The notes below the pieces were generated by a model. It did no database searches. It was not told where the DNA came from and saw only the letters and a list, made by a program, of their open reading frames with translations. From Myotis daubentonii (taxonomy: Eukaryota; Chordata; Mammalia; Chiroptera; Vespertilionidae): DNA of 64,000 nt. The position numbers and the translations under genes are program-made. Positions 24,188 through 39,157 of the stretch are shown here, one piece after another (position 1 is the stretch's first letter; the number at the start of each line of letters is the position of its first letter). The DNA is taken from assembly GCF_963259705.1 (NCBI RefSeq), contig NC_081846.1, positions 96,112,641 to 96,176,640 on the forward strand, read 5' to 3'.

Positions 24188-26106
24188 CTGGTAATATTTA
24201 CAACTCCGGGTACTTCCGGTGGCGTTTTCACGGGACTGTGCTTTCAAATACTAAGTGTTCATGCTTACAGAGCTCAGAATTGGTGTCTAAACCCTTGGAA
24301 TGACGCGAATAGTGCTTTTGTTTACATTTAAGGAGGACTGGCTTTGGCGTTTTTTTGTGTGAATCCGTTAAAATGGTGACGATTCCGGTAAATACTTCTA
24401 AGCAAACTGTCTAATTTCTGTAAAACTGTTAAAATACACAATGATAGTTCCCAGAAATGATTAAGAACGTGTAATAAACACCGCAAGTACACGTAAAAAG
24501 ATTCTTACTACATTTACTGTCGTATTCAATCACGGAGGTTTCCAGTGGAAAGGTGTGAAATGAAGAAAATACTTGGAATATTTACAACTCCGGGTACTTC
24601 CGGTGGCGTTTTCACGGGACTGTGCTTTCAAATACTAAGTGTTCATGCTTACAGAGCTCAGATTTGGTGTCTAAACCCTTGGAATGATGAGAATAGTGTT
24701 TCTGTTTACAATTAAGGAGGACTGGCTTTGGCGTTTTTTTGTGTGAATCCGTTAAAATGGTGACGATTCCGGTAAATACTTCTAAGCAAACTGTCTAATT
24801 TTGGTAAAACTGTTAAAATACACATTGGTAGTACCAAAAATAATTAAGAACGTGTACCAAACACCTCAAGTACACGTAAATAGATTCTTACTACATTTAC
24901 TGTCGTATTCACTCACGGAGGTTTCCAGTGGAAAGCTGTGAAATGACGCAAATACTGGTAATATTTACAACTCCGGGTGCTTCCGGTGGCGTTTTCACGG
25001 GACTGTGCTTTCAAATACTAAGTGTTCATGCTTACAGAGCTCAGAATTGGTGTCTGAAGCCTTGGAATGACGAGAATAGTGTTTATGTTTACAATTAAGG
25101 AGGATTGGCTTTGGCGTTTTTTTGTGTGAATCAGTTAAAATGGTGACGATTCCGGTAAATACTTCTAAGCAAACTGTCTAATTTTGGAAAAACTGTTAAA
25201 ATACACAATGATAGTTCCCAGAAATGATTAAGAACGTGTAAGAAACACCTCAAGTACACGTAAATAGATTCTTACTACATTTACTGTTGTATTCAATCAC
25301 GGAGGTTTCCAGTGGAAAGCTGTGAAATGACGAAAATACTGGTAATATTTACAACTCTGGGTACTTCCAGTGGCGTTTTCACGGGACTGTGCTTTCAAAT
25401 ACTAAGTGTTCATGCTTACAGAGCTTAGAATTGGTGTCTGAAGCCTTGGAATGACGAGAATAGTGTTTATGTTTACAATTAAGGAGGATTGGCTTTGGCG
25501 TTTTTTTGTGTGAATCAGTTAAAATGGTGACGATTCCGGTAAATACTTCTAAGCAAACTGTCTAATTTTGGTAAAACTGTTAAAATACACCATGATATTT
25601 CCCAGAAATGATTAAGAACGTGTAAGAACCACCTCAAGTACACGTAAATAGATTCTTCGTTCATTTACCGTCGTATTCAATCACGGAGGTTTCCAGTGGA
25701 AAGGTGTGAAATGAAGAAAATACTTGGAATATTTACAACTCCGGGTACTTCCGGTGGCGTTTTCACGGGACTGTGCTTTCAAATACTAAGTGTTCATGCT
25801 TACAGAGCTCAGATTTGGTGTCTGAAGCCTTGGATTGACGAGAATAGTGTTTATGTTTACAATTAAGGAGGATTGGCTTTGGCGTTTTTTTGTGTGAATC
25901 AGTTAAAATGGTGACGATTCCGGTAAATACTTCTAAGCAAACTGTCTAATTTTGGTAAAACTGTTAAAATACACAATGATAGTATCCAAAAATGATTAAG
26001 AACGTGTAAGAAACACCTCAATTACACGTAAATAGATTCTTACTACATTTACTGTCGTATTCACTCACGGAGGTTTCCAGTGGAAAGCTGTGTAATGACG
26101 AATATA
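24188..26106. repeat. 5-mer higher-order repeat, copy A (1919 bp)
   Basis: Units start at 24188 (A-v), 24572 (N-w), 24955 (K with a v/x hybrid right half), 25339 (K*-z) and 25723 (I-y). The marker is the 24955 unit, which joins GTTCCCAG to GTAAGAAACACCTCAAG. It is seen again only at 27257. The first unit has a private TTTACATTTAAGG. Confidence 0.88.
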
Positions 26107-28024
26107 CTGGTAATATTTACAACTCCGGGTACTTCCGGTGGCGTTTTCACGGGACTGTGCTTTCAAATACTAAGTGTTCATGCTTACAGAGCTCAGAATT
26201 GGTGTCTAAACCCTTGGAATGACGCGAATAGTGCTTTTGTTTACAATTAAGGAGGACTGGCTTTGGCGTTTTTTTGTGTGAATCCGTTAAAATGGTGACG
26301 ATTCCGGTAAATACTTCTAAGCAAACTGTCTAATTTCTGTAAAACTGTTAAAATACACAATGATAGTTCCCAGAAATGATTAAGAACGTGTAATAAACAC
26401 CGCAAGTACACGTAAAAAGATTCTTACTACATTTACTGTCGTATTCAATCACGGAGGTTTCCAGTGGAAAGGTGTGAAATGAAGAAAATACTTGGAATAT
26501 TTACAACTCCGGGTACTTCCGGTGGCGTTTTCACGGGACTGTGCTTTCAAATACTAAGTGTTCATGCTTACAGAGCTCAGATTTGGTGTCTAAACCCTTG
26601 GAATGATGAGAATAGTGTTTCTGTTTACAATTAAGGAGGACTGGCTTTGGCGTTTTTTTGTGTGAATCCGTTAAAATGGTGACGATTCCGGTAAATACTT
26701 CTAAGCAAACTGTCTAATTTTGGTAAAACTGTTAAAATACACATTGGTAGTACCAAAAATAATTAAGAACGTGTACCAAACACCTCAAGTACACGTAAAT
26801 AGATTCTTACTACATTTACTGTCGTATTCACTCACGGAGGTTTCCAGTGGAAAGCTGTGAAATGACGCAAATACTGGTAATATTTACAACTCTGGGTACT
26901 TCCAGTGGCGTTTTCACGGGACTGTGCTTTCAAATACTAAGTGTTCATGCTTACAGAGCTCAGAATTGGTGTCTGAAGCCTTGGAATGACGAGAATAGTG
27001 TTTATGTTTACAATTAAGGAGGACTGGCTTTGGCGTTTTTTTGTGTGAATCCGTTAAAATGGTGACGATTCCGGTAAATACTTCTAAGCAAACTGTCTAA
27101 TTTTGGTAAAACTGTTAAAATACACATTGGTAGTACCAAAAATAATTAAGAACGTGTACCAAACACCTCAAGTACACGTAAATAGATTCTTACTACATTT
27201 ACTGTCGTATTCACTCACGGAGGTTTCCAGTGGAAAGCTGTGAAATGACGCAAATACTGGTAATATTTACAACTCCGGGTGCTTCCGGTGGCGTTTTCAC
27301 GGGACTGTGCTTTCAAATACTAAGTGTTCATGCTTACAGAGCTCAGAATTGGTGTCTGAAGCCTTGGAATGACGAGAATAGTGTTTATGTTTACAATTAA
27401 GGAGGATTGGCTTTGGCGTTTTTTTGTGTGAATCAGTTAAAATGGTGACGATTCCGGTAAATACTTCTAAGCAAACTGTCTAATTTTGGAAAAACTGTTA
27501 AAATACACAATGATAGTTCCCAGAAATGATTAAGAACGTGTAAGAAACACCTCAAGTACACGTAAATAGATTCTTACTACATTTACTGTTGTATTCAATC
27601 ACGGAGGTTTCCAGTGGAAAGCTGTGAAATGACGAAAATACTGGTAATATTTACAACTCTGGGTACTTCCAGTGGCGTTTTCACGGGACTGTGCTTTCAA
27701 ATACTAAGTGTTCATGCTTACAGAGCTTAGAATTGGTGTCTGAAGCCTTGGAATGACGAGAATAGTGTTTATGTTTACAATTAAGGAGGATTGGCTTTGG
27801 CGTTTTTTTGTGTGAATCAGTTAAAATGGTGACGATTCCGGTAAATACTTCTAAGCAAACTGTCTAATTTTGGTAAAACTGTTAAAATACACCATGATAT
27901 TTCCCAGAAATGATTAAGAACGTGTAAGAACCACCTCAAGTACACGTAAATAGATTCTTCGTTCATTTACCGTCGTATTCAATCACGGAGGTTTCCAGTG
28001 GAAAGGTGTGAAATGAAGAAAATA
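26107..28024. repeat. 5-mer higher-order repeat, copy B, rearranged (1918 bp)
   Basis: Units start at 26107 (A-v), 26491 (N-w), 26874 (K-w), 27257 (K, v/x hybrid) and 27641 (K*-z). Relative to copy A it has gained the chimeric K-w unit at 26874 and lacks the I-y unit, so unit number is the same but content shifted. The 26874 unit switches from a CTGGG/CCAGTGG left half to a GTGTGAATCCG and w right half, which places a second w unit directly after the first. Confidence 0.87.
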
Positions 28025-31000
28025 CTTGGAATATTTACAACTCCGGGTACTTCCGGTGGCGTTTTCACGGGACTGTGCTTTCAAATACTAAGTGTTCATG
28101 CTTACAGAGCTCAGAATTGGTGTCTAAACCCTTGGAATGACGCGAATAGTGCTTTTGTTTACAATTAAGGAGGACTGGCTTTGGCGTTTTTTTGTGTGAA
28201 TCCGTTAAAATGGTGACGATTCCGGTAAATACTTCTAAGCAAACTGTCTAATTTCTGTAAAACTGTTAAAATACACAATGATAGTTCCCAGAAATGATTA
28301 AGAACGTGTAATAAACACCGCAAGTACACGTAAAAAGATTCTTACTACATTTACTGTCGTATTCAATCACGGAGGTTTCCAGTGGAAAGGTGTGAAATGA
28401 AGAAAATACTTGGAATATTTACAACTCCGGGTACTTCCGGTGGCGTTTTCACGGGACTGTGCTTTCAAATACTAAGTGTTCATGCTTACAGAGCTCAGAT
28501 TTGGTGTCTAAACCCTTGGAATGATGAGAATAGTGTTTCTGTTTACAATTAAGGAGGACTGGCTTTGGCGTTTTTTTGTGTGAATCCGTTAAAATGGTGA
28601 CGATTCCGGTAAATACTTCTAAGCAAACTGTCTAATTTTGGTAAAACTGTTAAAATACACATTGGTAGTACCAAAAATAATTAAGAACGTGTACCAAACA
28701 CCTCAAGTACACGTAAATAGATTCTTACTACATTTACTGTCGTATTCACTCACGGAGGTTTCCAGTGGAAAGCTGTGAAATGACGCAAATACTGGTAATA
28801 TTTACAACTCTGGGTACTTCCAGTGGCGTTTTCACGGGACTGTGCTTTCAAATACTAAGTGTTCATGCTTACAGAGCTCAGAATTGGTGTCTGAAGCCTT
28901 GGAATGACGAGAATAGTGTTTATGTTTACAATTAAGGAGGATTGGCTTTGGCGTTTTTTTGTGTGAATCAGTTAAAATGGTGACGATTCCGGTAAATACT
29001 TCTAAGCAAACTGTCTAATTTTCGTAAAACTGTTAAAATACACAATGATAGTATCCAAAAATGATTAAGAACGTGTAAGAAACATCTCAAGTACACGTAA
29101 ATAGATTCTTACTACATTTACTGTTGTATTCAATCACGGAGGTTTCCAGTGGAAAGCTCTGAAATGACGCAAATACTGGTAATATTTACAACTCCGGGTG
29201 CTTCCGGTGGCGTTTTCACGGGACTGTGCTTTCAAATACTAAGTGTTCATGCTTACAGAGCTCAGAATTGGTGTCTGAAGCCTTGGAATGACGAGAATAG
29301 TGTTTATGTTTACAATTAAGGAGGATTGGCTTTGGCGTTTTTTTGTGGGAATCAGTTAAAATGGTGACGATTCCGGTAAATACTTCTAAGCAAACTGTCT
29401 AATTTTGGAAAAACTGTTAAAATACACAATGATAGTACCCAAAAATGATTAAGAACGTGTAAGAAACACCTCAATTACACGTAAATAGATTCTTACTACA
29501 TTTACTGTCGTATTCACTCACGGAGGTTTCCAGTGGAAAGCTGTGTAATGACGAATATACTGGTAATATTTACAACTCCGGGTACTTCCGGTGGCGTTTT
29601 CACGGGACTGTGCTTTCAAATACTAAGTGTTCATGCTTACAGAGCTCAGATTTGGTGTCTAAACCCTTGGAATGATGAGAATAGTGTTTCTGTTTACAAT
29701 TAAGGAGGACTGGCTTTGGCGTTTTTTTGTGTGAATCCGTTAAAATGGTGACGATTCCGGTAAATACTTCTAAGCAAACTGTCTAATTTTGGTAAAACTG
29801 TTAAAATACACCATGATATTTCCCAGAAATGATTAAGAACGTGTAAGAAACACCTTAAGTACACGTAAATAGATTCTTCGTTCATTTACCGTCGTATTCA
29901 ATCACGGAGGTTTCCAGTGGAAAGGTGTGAAATGAAGAAAATACTTGGAATATTTACAACTCCGGGTACTTCCGGTGGCGTTTTCACGGGACTGTGCTTT
30001 CAAATACTAAGTGTTCAGGCTTACAGAGCTCAGATTTGGTGTCTAAAGCCTTGGAATGACGAGAATAGTGTTTATGTTTACAATTAAGGAGGATTGGCTT
30101 TGGCGTTTTTTTGTGGGAATCAGTTAAAATGGTGACGATTCCGGTAAATACTTCTAAGCAAACTGTCTAATTTTGGAAAAACTGTTAAAATACACAATGA
30201 TAGTACCCAAAAATGATTAAGAACGTGTAAGAAACACCTCAATTACACGTAAATAGATTCTTACTACATTTACTGTCGTATTCACTCACGGAGGTTTCCA
30301 GTGGAAAGCTGTGTAATGACGAATATACTGGTAATATTTACAACTCCGGGTACTTCCGGTGGCGTTTTCACGGGACTGTGCTTTCAAATACTAAGTGTTC
30401 ATGCTTACAGAGCTCAGAATTGGTGTCTAAAGCCTTGGAATGACGCGAATAGTGCTTTTGTTTACAATTAAGGAGGACTGGCTTTGGCGTTTTTTTGTGT
30501 GAATCCGTTAAAATGGTGACGATTCCGGTAAATACTTCTAAGCAAACTGTCTAATTTCTGTAAAACTGTTAAAATACACAATGATAGTTCCCAGAAATGA
30601 TTAAGAACGTGTAATAAACACCGCAAGTACACGTAAAAAGATTCTTACTACATTTACTGTCGTATTCAATCACGGAGGTTTCCAGTGGAAAGGTGTGAAA
30701 TGAAGAAAATACTTGGAATATTTACAACTCCGGGTACTTCCGGTGGCGTTTTCACGGGACTGTGCTTTCAAATACTAAGTGTTCATGCTTACAGAGCTCA
30801 GATTTGGTGTCTAAACCCTTGGAATGATGAGAATAGTGTTTCTGTTTACAATTAAGGAGGACTGGCTTTGGCGTTTTTTTGTGTGAATCCGTTAAAATGG
30901 TGACGATTCCGGTAAATACTTCTAAGCAAACTGTCTAATTTTGGTAAAACTGTTAAAATACACATTGGTAGTACCAAAAATAATTAAGAACGTGTACCAA

Positions 31001-32630
31001 ACACCTCAAGTACACGTAAATAGATTCTTACTACATTTACTGTCGTATTCACTCACGGAGGTTTCCAGTGGAAAGCTGTGAAATGACGCAAATACTGGTA
31101 ATATTTACAACTCCGGGTGCTTCCGGTGGCGTTTTCACGGGACTGTGCTTTCAAATACTAAGTGTTCATGCTTACAGAGCTCAGAATTGGTGTCTGAAGC
31201 CTTGGAATGACGAGAATAGTGTTTATGTTTACAATTAAGGAGGATTGGCTTTGGCGTTTTTTTGTGGGAATCAGTTAAAATGGTGACGATTCCGGTAAAT
31301 ACTTCTAAGCAAACTGTCTAATTTTGGTAAAACTGTTAAAATACACAATGATAGTACCCAAAAATGATTAAGAACGTGTAAGAAACACCTCAAGTACACG
31401 TAAATAGATTCTTACTACATTTACTGTTGTATTCAATCACGGAGGTTTCCAGTGGAAAGCTGTGAAATGACGAAAATACTGGTAATATTTACAACTCTGG
31501 GTACTTCCAGTGGCGTTTTCACGGGACTGTGCTTTCAAATACTAAGTGTTCATGCTTACAGAGCTTAGAATTGGTGTCTGAAGCCTTGGAATGACGAGAA
31601 TAGTGTTTATGTTTACAATTAAGGAGGATTGGCTTTGGCGTTTTTTTGTGTGAATCAGTTAAAATGGTGACGATTCCGGTAAATACTTCTAAGCAAACTG
31701 TCTAATTTTGGTAAAACTGTTAAAATACACCATGATATTTCCCAGAAATGATTAAGAACGTGTAAGAACCACCTCAAGTACACGTAAATAGATTCTTCGT
31801 TCATTTACCGTCGTATTCAATCACGGAGGTTTCCAGTGGAAAGGTGTGAAATGAAGAAAATACTTGGAATATTTACAACTCCGGGTACTTCCGGTGGCGT
31901 TTTCACGGGACTGTGCTTTCAAATACTAAGTGTTCATGCTTACAGAGCTCAGAATTGGTGTCTGAAGCCTTGGAATGACGAGAATAGTGTTTATGTTTAC
32001 AATTAAGGAGGATTGGCTTTGGCGTTTTTTTGTGGGAATCAGTTAAAATGGTGACGATTCCGGTAAATACTTCTAAGCAAACTGTCTAATTTTGGTAAAA
32101 CTGTTGAAATACACAATGATAGTATCCAAAAATGATTAAGAACGTGTAAGAAACATCTGAAGTACACGTAAATAGATTCTTACTACATTTACTGTTGTAT
32201 TCAATCACGAAGGTTTCCAGTGGAAAGCTGTGAAATGACGAATATACTGGTAATATTTACAACTCCGGGTACTTCCGGTGGCGTTTTCACGGGACTGTGC
32301 TTTCAAATACTAAGTGTTCATGCTTACAGAGCTCAGAATTGGTGTCTAAAGCCTTGGAATGACGCGAATAGTGCTTTTGTTTACAATTAAGGAGGACTGG
32401 CTTTGGCGTTTTTTTGTGTGAATCCGTTAAAATGGTGACGATTCCGGTAAATACTTCTAAGCAAACTGTCTAATTTCTGTAAAACTGTTAAAATACACAA
32501 TGATAGTTCCCAGAAATGATTAAGAACGTGTAATAAACACCGCAAGTACACGTAAAAAGATTCTTACTACATTTACTGTCGTATTCAATCACGGAGGTTT
32601 CCAGTGGAAAGGTGTGAAATGAAGAAAATA
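28025..32630. repeat. 12-mer segment representing the long-range HOR
   Basis: Units start at 28025 (A-v), 28409 (N-w), 28792 (K-y2), 29176 (K-x), 29560 (N-z), 29944 (Q-x), 30328 (A'-v), 30712 (N-w), 31095 (K-x2), 31479 (K*-z), 31863 (K-y3) and 32247 (A'-v). The first eleven follow the order seen at 15742-19963, and the last ten that seen at 44918-48756. It is therefore the most complete copy of an older order of about 12-13 monomers. Private changes are few, for example CACCTTAAG in the 29560 unit and CTGTTGAAAT in the 31863 unit. Confidence 0.88.
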
Positions 32631-35600
32631 CTTGGAATATTTACAACTCCGGGTACTTCCGGTGGCGTTTTCACGGGACTGTGCTTTCAAATACTAAGTG
32701 TTCATGCTTACAGAGCTCAGATTTGGTGTCTGAAGCCTTGGATTGACGAGAATAGTGTTTATGTTTACAATTAAGGAGGATTGGCTTTGGCGTTTTTTTG
32801 TGTGAATCAGTTAAAATGGTGACGATTCCGGTAAATACTTCTAAGCAAACTGTCTAATTTTGGTAAAACTGTTAAAATACACAATGATAGTATCCAAAAA
32901 TGATTAAGAACGTGTAAGAAACACCTCAATTACACGTAAATAGATTCTTACTACATTTACTGTCGTATTCACTCACGGAGGTTTCCAGTGGAAAGCTGTG
33001 TAATGACGAATATACTGGTAATATTTACAACTCCGGGTACTTCCGGTGGCGTTTTCACGGGACTGTGCTTTCAAATACTAAGTGTTCATGCTTACAGAGC
33101 TCAGAATTGGTGTCTAAACCCTTGGAATGACGCGAATAGTGCTTTTGTTTACAATTAAGGAGGACTGGCTTTGGCGTTTTTTTGTGTGAATCCGTTAAAA
33201 TGGTGACGATTCCGGTAAATACTTCTAAGCAAACTGTCTAATTTCTGTAAAACTGTTAAAATACACAATGATAGTTCCCAGAAATGATTAAGAACGTGTA
33301 ATAAACACCGCAAGTACACGTAAAAAGATTCTTACTACATTTACTGTCGTATTCAATCACGGAGGTTTCCAGTGGAAAGGTGTGAAATGAAGAAAATACT
33401 TGGAATATTTACAACTCCGGGTACTTCCGGTGGCGTTTTCACGGGACTGTGCTTTCAAATACTAAGTGTTCATGCTTACAGAGCTCAGATTTGGTGTCTA
33501 AACCCTTGGAATGATGAGAATAGTGTTTCTGTTTACAATTAAGGAGGACTGGCTTTGGCGTTTTTTTGTGTGAATCAGTTAAAATGGTGACGATTCCGGT
33601 AAATACTTCTAAGCAAACTGTCTAATTTCTGTAAAACTGTTAAAATACACAATGATAGTTCCCAGAAATGATTAAGAACGTGTAATAAACCCGGCAAGTA
33701 CACGTAAAAAGATTCTTAATACATTTACTGTCGTATTCAATCACATAGGTTTCCAGTGGAAAGCTGTGAAATGACGCAAATACTGGTAATATTTACAACT
33801 CTGGGTACTTCCAGTGGCGTTTTCACGGGACTGTGCTTTCAAATACTAAGTGTTCATGCTTACAGAGCTCAGAATTGGTGTCTGAAGCCTTGGAATGACG
33901 AGAATAGTGTTTATGTTTACAATTAAGGAGGATTGGCTTTGGCGTTTTTTTGTGGGAATCAGTTAAAATGGTGACGATTCCGGTAAATACTTCTAAGCAA
34001 ACTGTCTAATTTTGGTAAAACTGTTAAAATACACAATGATAGTATCCAAAAATGATTAAGAACGTGTAAGAAACATCTCAAGTACACGTAAATAGATTCT
34101 TACTACATTTACTGTTGTATTCAATCACGGAGGTTTCCAGTGGAAAGCTCTGAAATGACGCAAATACTGGTAATATTTACAACTCCGGGTGCTTCCGGTG
34201 GCGTTTTCACGGGACTGTGCTTTCAAATACTAAGTGTTCATGCTTACAGAGCTCAGAATTGGTGTCTGAAGCCTTGGAATGACGAGAATAGTGTTTATGT
34301 TTACAATTAAGGAGGATTGGCTTTGGCGTTTTTTTGTGGGAATCAGTTAAAATGGTGACGATTCCGGTAAATACTTCTAAGCAAACTGTCTAATTTTGGA
34401 AAAACTGTTAAAATACACAATGATAGTACCCAAAAATGATTAAGAACGTGTAAGAAACACCTCAATTACACGTAAATAGATTCTTACTACATTTACTGTC
34501 GTATTCACTCACGGAGGTTTCCAGTGGAAAGCTGTGTAATGACGAATATACTGGTAATATTTACAACTCCGGGTACTTCCGGTGGCGTTTTCACGGGACT
34601 GTGCTTTCAAATACTAAGTGTTCATGCTTACAGAGCTCAGATTTGGTGTCTAAACCCTTGGAATGATGAGAATAGTGTTTCTGTTTACAATTAAGGAGGA
34701 CTGGCTTTGGCGTTTTTTTGTGTGAATCCGTTAAAATGGTGACGATTCCGGTAAATACTTCTAAGCAAACTGTCTAATTTTGGTAAAACTGTTAAAATAC
34801 ACCATGATATTTCCCAGAAATGATTAAGAACGTGTAAGAAACACCTCAAGTACACGTAAATAGATTCTTCGTTCATTTACCGTCGTATTCAATCACGGAG
34901 GTTTCCAGTGGAAAGGTGTGAAATGAAGAAAATACTTGGAATATTTACAACTCCGGGTACTTCCGGTGGCGTTTTCACGGGACTGTGCTTTCAAATACTA
35001 AGTGTTCAGGCTTACAGAGCTCAGATTTGGTGTCTAAAGCCTTGGAATGACGAGAATAGTGTTTATGTTTACAATTAAGGAGGATTGGCTTTGGCGTTTT
35101 TTTGTGGGAATCAGTTAAAATGGTGACGATTCCGGTAAATACTTCTAAGCAAACTGTCTAATTTTGGAAAAACTGTTAAAATACACAATGATAGTACCCA
35201 AAAATGATTAAGAACGTGTAAAAACACCTCAATTACACGTAAATAGATTCTTACTACATTTACTGTCGTATTCACTCACGGAGGTTTCCAGTGGAAAGCT
35301 GTGTAATGACGAATATACTGGTAATATTTACAACTCCGGGTACTTCCGGTGGCGTTTTCACGGGACTGTGCTTTCAAATACTAAGTGTTCATGCTTACAG
35401 AGCTCAGAATTGGTGTCTAAAGCCTTGGAATGACGCGAATAGTGCTTTTGTTTACAATTAAGGAGGACTGGCTTTGGCGTTTTTTTGTGTGAATCCGTTA
35501 AAATGGTGACGATTCCGGTAAATACTTCTAAGCAAACTGTCTAATTTCTGTAAAACTGTTAAAATACACAATGATAGTTCCCAGAAATGATTAAGAACGT

Positions 35601-37237
35601 GTAATAAACACCGCAAGTACACGTAAAAAGATTCTTACTACATTTACTGTCGTATTCAATCACGGAGGTTTCCAGTGGAAAGGTGTGAAATGAAGAAAAT
35701 ACTTGGAATATTTACAACTCCGGGTACTTCCGGTGGCGTTTTCACGGGACTGTGCTTTCAAATACTAAGTGTTCAGGCTTACAGAGCTCAGATTTGGTGT
35801 CTGAAGCCTTGGAATGACGAGAATAGTGTTTATGTTTACAATTAAGGAGGACTGGCTTTGGCGTTTTTTTGTGTGAATCCGTTAAAATGGTGACGATTCC
35901 GGTAAATACTTCTAAGCAAACTGTCTAATTTTGGTAAAACTGTTAAAATACACAATGATAGTATCCAAAAATGATTAAGAACGTGTAAGAAACATCTCAA
36001 GTACACGTAAATAGATTCTTACTACATTTACTGTTGTATTCAATCACGGAGGTTTCCAGTGGAAAGCTGTGAAATGACGCAAATACTGGTAATATGTACA
36101 ACTCCGGGTGCTTCCGGTGGCGTTTTCACGGGACTGTGCTTTCAAATACTAAGTGTTCATGCTTACAGAGCTCAGAATTGGTGTCTGAAGCCTTGGAATG
36201 ACGAGAATAGTGTTTATGTTTACAATTAAGGAGGATTGGCTTTGGCGTTTTTTTGTGGGAATCAGTTAAAATGGTGACGATTCCGGTAAATACTTCTAAG
36301 CAAACTGTCTAATTTTCGTAAAACTGTTAAAATACACAATGATAGTATCCAAAAATGATTAAGAACGTGTAAGAAACATCTCAAGTACACGTAAATAGAT
36401 TCTTACTACATTTACTGTTGTATTCAATCACGGAGGTTTCCAGTGGAAAGCTCTGAAATGACGCAAATACTTGTAATATTTACAACTCCGGGTGCTTCCG
36501 GTGGCGTTTTCACGGGACTGTGCTTTCAAATACTAAGTGTTCATGCTTACAGAGCTCAGAATTGGTGTCTGAAGCCTTGGAATGACGAGAATAGTGTTTA
36601 TGTTTACAATTAAGGAGGATTGGCTTTGGCGTTTTTTTGTGGGAATCAGTTAAAATGGTGACGATTCCGGTAAATACTTCTAAGCAAACTGTCTAATTTT
36701 GGAAAAACTGTTAAAATACACAATGATAGTACCCAAAAATGATTAAGAACGTGTAAGAAACACCTCAATTACACGTAAATAGATTCTTACTACATTTACT
36801 GTCGTATTCACTCACGGAGGTTTCCAGTGGAAAGCTGTGTAATGACGAATATACTGGTAATATTTACAACTCCGGGTACTTCCGGTGGCGTTTTCACGGG
36901 ACTGTGCTTTCAAATACTAAGTGTTCATGCTTACAGAGCTCAGATTTGGTGTCTAAACCCTTGGAATGATGAGAATAGTGTTTCTGTTTACAATTAAGGA
37001 GGACTGGCTTTGGCGTTTTTTTGTGTGAATCCGTTAAAATGGTGACGATTCCGGTAAATACTTCTAAGCAAACTGTCTAATTTCTGTAAAACTGTTAAAA
37101 TACACAATGATAGTTCCCAGAAATGATTAAGAACGTGTAATAAACACCGCAAGTACACGTAAAAAGATTCTTACTACATTTACTGTCGTATTCAATCACG
37201 GAGGTTTCCAGTGGAAAGGTGTGAAATGAAGAAAATA
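32631..37237. repeat. 12-mer segment, copy A (4607 bp)
   Basis: Units start at 32631 (I-y), 33015 (A-v), 33399 (N-v2), 33783 (K-y2), 34167 (K-x), 34551 (N-z), 34935 (Q-x), 35318 (A'-v), 35702 (QK-y2), 36086 (K-y2), 36470 (K-x) and 36854 (N-v). Markers shared with the following segment are CTTAATAC in the v2 unit, AATATGTAC at the 36086 unit and ACTTGTAAT at the 36470 unit. The 34935 unit lost one base in the inverted-repeat loop near 35221, one of only three full units that are 383 bp without being w. Confidence 0.9.
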
Positions 37238-37621
37238 CTTGGAATATTTACAACTCCGGGTACTTCCGGTGGCGTTTTCACGGGACTGTGCTTTCAAATA
37301 CTAAGTGTTCATGCTTACAGAGCTCAGATTTGGTGTCTGAAGCCTTGGATTGACGAGAATAGTGTTTATGTTTACAATTAAGGAGGATTGGCTTTGGCGT
37401 TTTTTTGTGTGAATCAGTTAAAATGGTGACGATTCCGGTAAATACTTCTAAGCAAACTGTCTAATTTTGGTAAAACTGTTAAAATACACAATGATAGTAT
37501 CCAAAAATGATTAAGAACGTGTAAGAAACACCTCAATTACACGTAAATAGATTCTTACTACATTTACTGTCGTATTCACTCACGGAGGTTTCCAGTGGAA
37601 AGCTGTGTAATGACGAATATA

Positions 37622-39157
37622 CTGGTAATATTTACAACTCCGGGTACTTCCGGTGGCGTTTTCACGGGACTGTGCTTTCAAATACTAAGTGTTCATGCTT
37701 ACAGAGCTCAGAATTGGTGTCTAAACCCTTGGAATGACGCGAATAGTGCTTTTGTTTACAATTAAGGAGGACTGGCTTTGGCGTTTTTTTGTGTGAATCC
37801 GTTAAAATGGTGACGATTCCGGTAAATACTTCTAAGCAAACTGTCTAATTTCTGTAAAACTGTTAAAATACACAATGATAGTTCCCAGAAATGATTAAGA
37901 ACGTGTAATAAACACCGCAAGTACACGTAAAAAGATTCTTACTACATTTACTGTCGTATTCAATCACGGAGGTTTCCAGTGGAAAGGTGTGAAATGAAGA
38001 AAATACTTGGAATATTTACAACTCCGGGTACTTCCGGTGGCGTTTTCACGGGACTGTGCTTTCAAATACTAAGTGTTCATGCTTACAGAGCTCAGATTTG
38101 GTGTCTAAACCCTTGGAATGATGAGAATAGTGTTTCTGTTTACAATTAAGGAGGACTGGCTTTGGCGTTTTTTTGTGTGAATCAGTTAAAATGGTGACGA
38201 TTCCGGTAAATACTTCTAAGCAAACTGTCTAATTTCTGTAAAACTGTTAAAATACACAATGATAGTTCCCAGAAATGATTAAGAACGTGTAATAAACCCG
38301 GCAAGTACACGTAAAAAGATTCTTAATACATTTACTGTCGTATTCAATCACATAGGTTTCCAGTGGAAAGCTGTGAAATGACGCAAATACTGGTAATATT
38401 TACAACTCTGGGTACTTCCAGTGGCGTTTTCACGGGACTGTGCTTTCAAATACTAAGTGTTCATGCTTACAGAGCTCAGAATTGGTGTCTGAAGCCTTGG
38501 AATGACGAGAATAGTGTTTATGTTTACAATTAAGGAGGATTGGCTTTGGCGTTTTTTTGTGGGAATCAGTTAAAATGGTGACGATTCCGGTAAATACTTC
38601 TAAGCAAACTGTCTAATTTTGGTAAAACTGTTAAAATACACAATGATAGTATCCAAAAATGATTAAGAACGTGTAAGAAACATCTCAAGTACACGTAAAT
38701 AGATTCTTACTACATTTACTGTTGTATTCAATCACGGAGGTTTCCAGTGGAAAGCTCTGAAATGACGCAAATACTGGTAATATTTACAACTCCGGGTGCT
38801 TCCGGTGGCGTTTTCACGGGACTGTGCTTTCAAATACTAAGTGTTCATGCTTACAGAGCTCAGAATTGGTGTCTGAAGCCTTGGAATGACGAGAATAGTG
38901 TTTATGTTTACAATTAAGGAGGATTGGCTTTGGCGTTTTTTTGTGGGAATCAGTTAAAATGGTGACGATTCCGGTAAATACTTCTAAGCAAACTGTCTAA
39001 TTTTGGAAAAACTGTTAAAATACACAATGATAGTACCCAAAAATGATTAAGAACGTGTAAGAAACACCTCAATTACACGTAAATAGATTCTTACTACATT
39101 TACTGTCGTATTCACTCACGGAGGTTTCCAGTGGAAAGCTGTGTAATGACGAATATA
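37622..39157. repeat. Nested tandem duplication, first copy (4 monomers, 1536 bp)
   Basis: Four monomers (A-v, N-v2, K-y2, K-x) form one copy of an exact-length 1536-bp tandem duplication. By eye I see no consistent difference from the next copy, so this is among the youngest events in the window. Both copies carry CCCGGC, CTTAATAC and CACATAGG in their v2 unit. Confidence 0.88.
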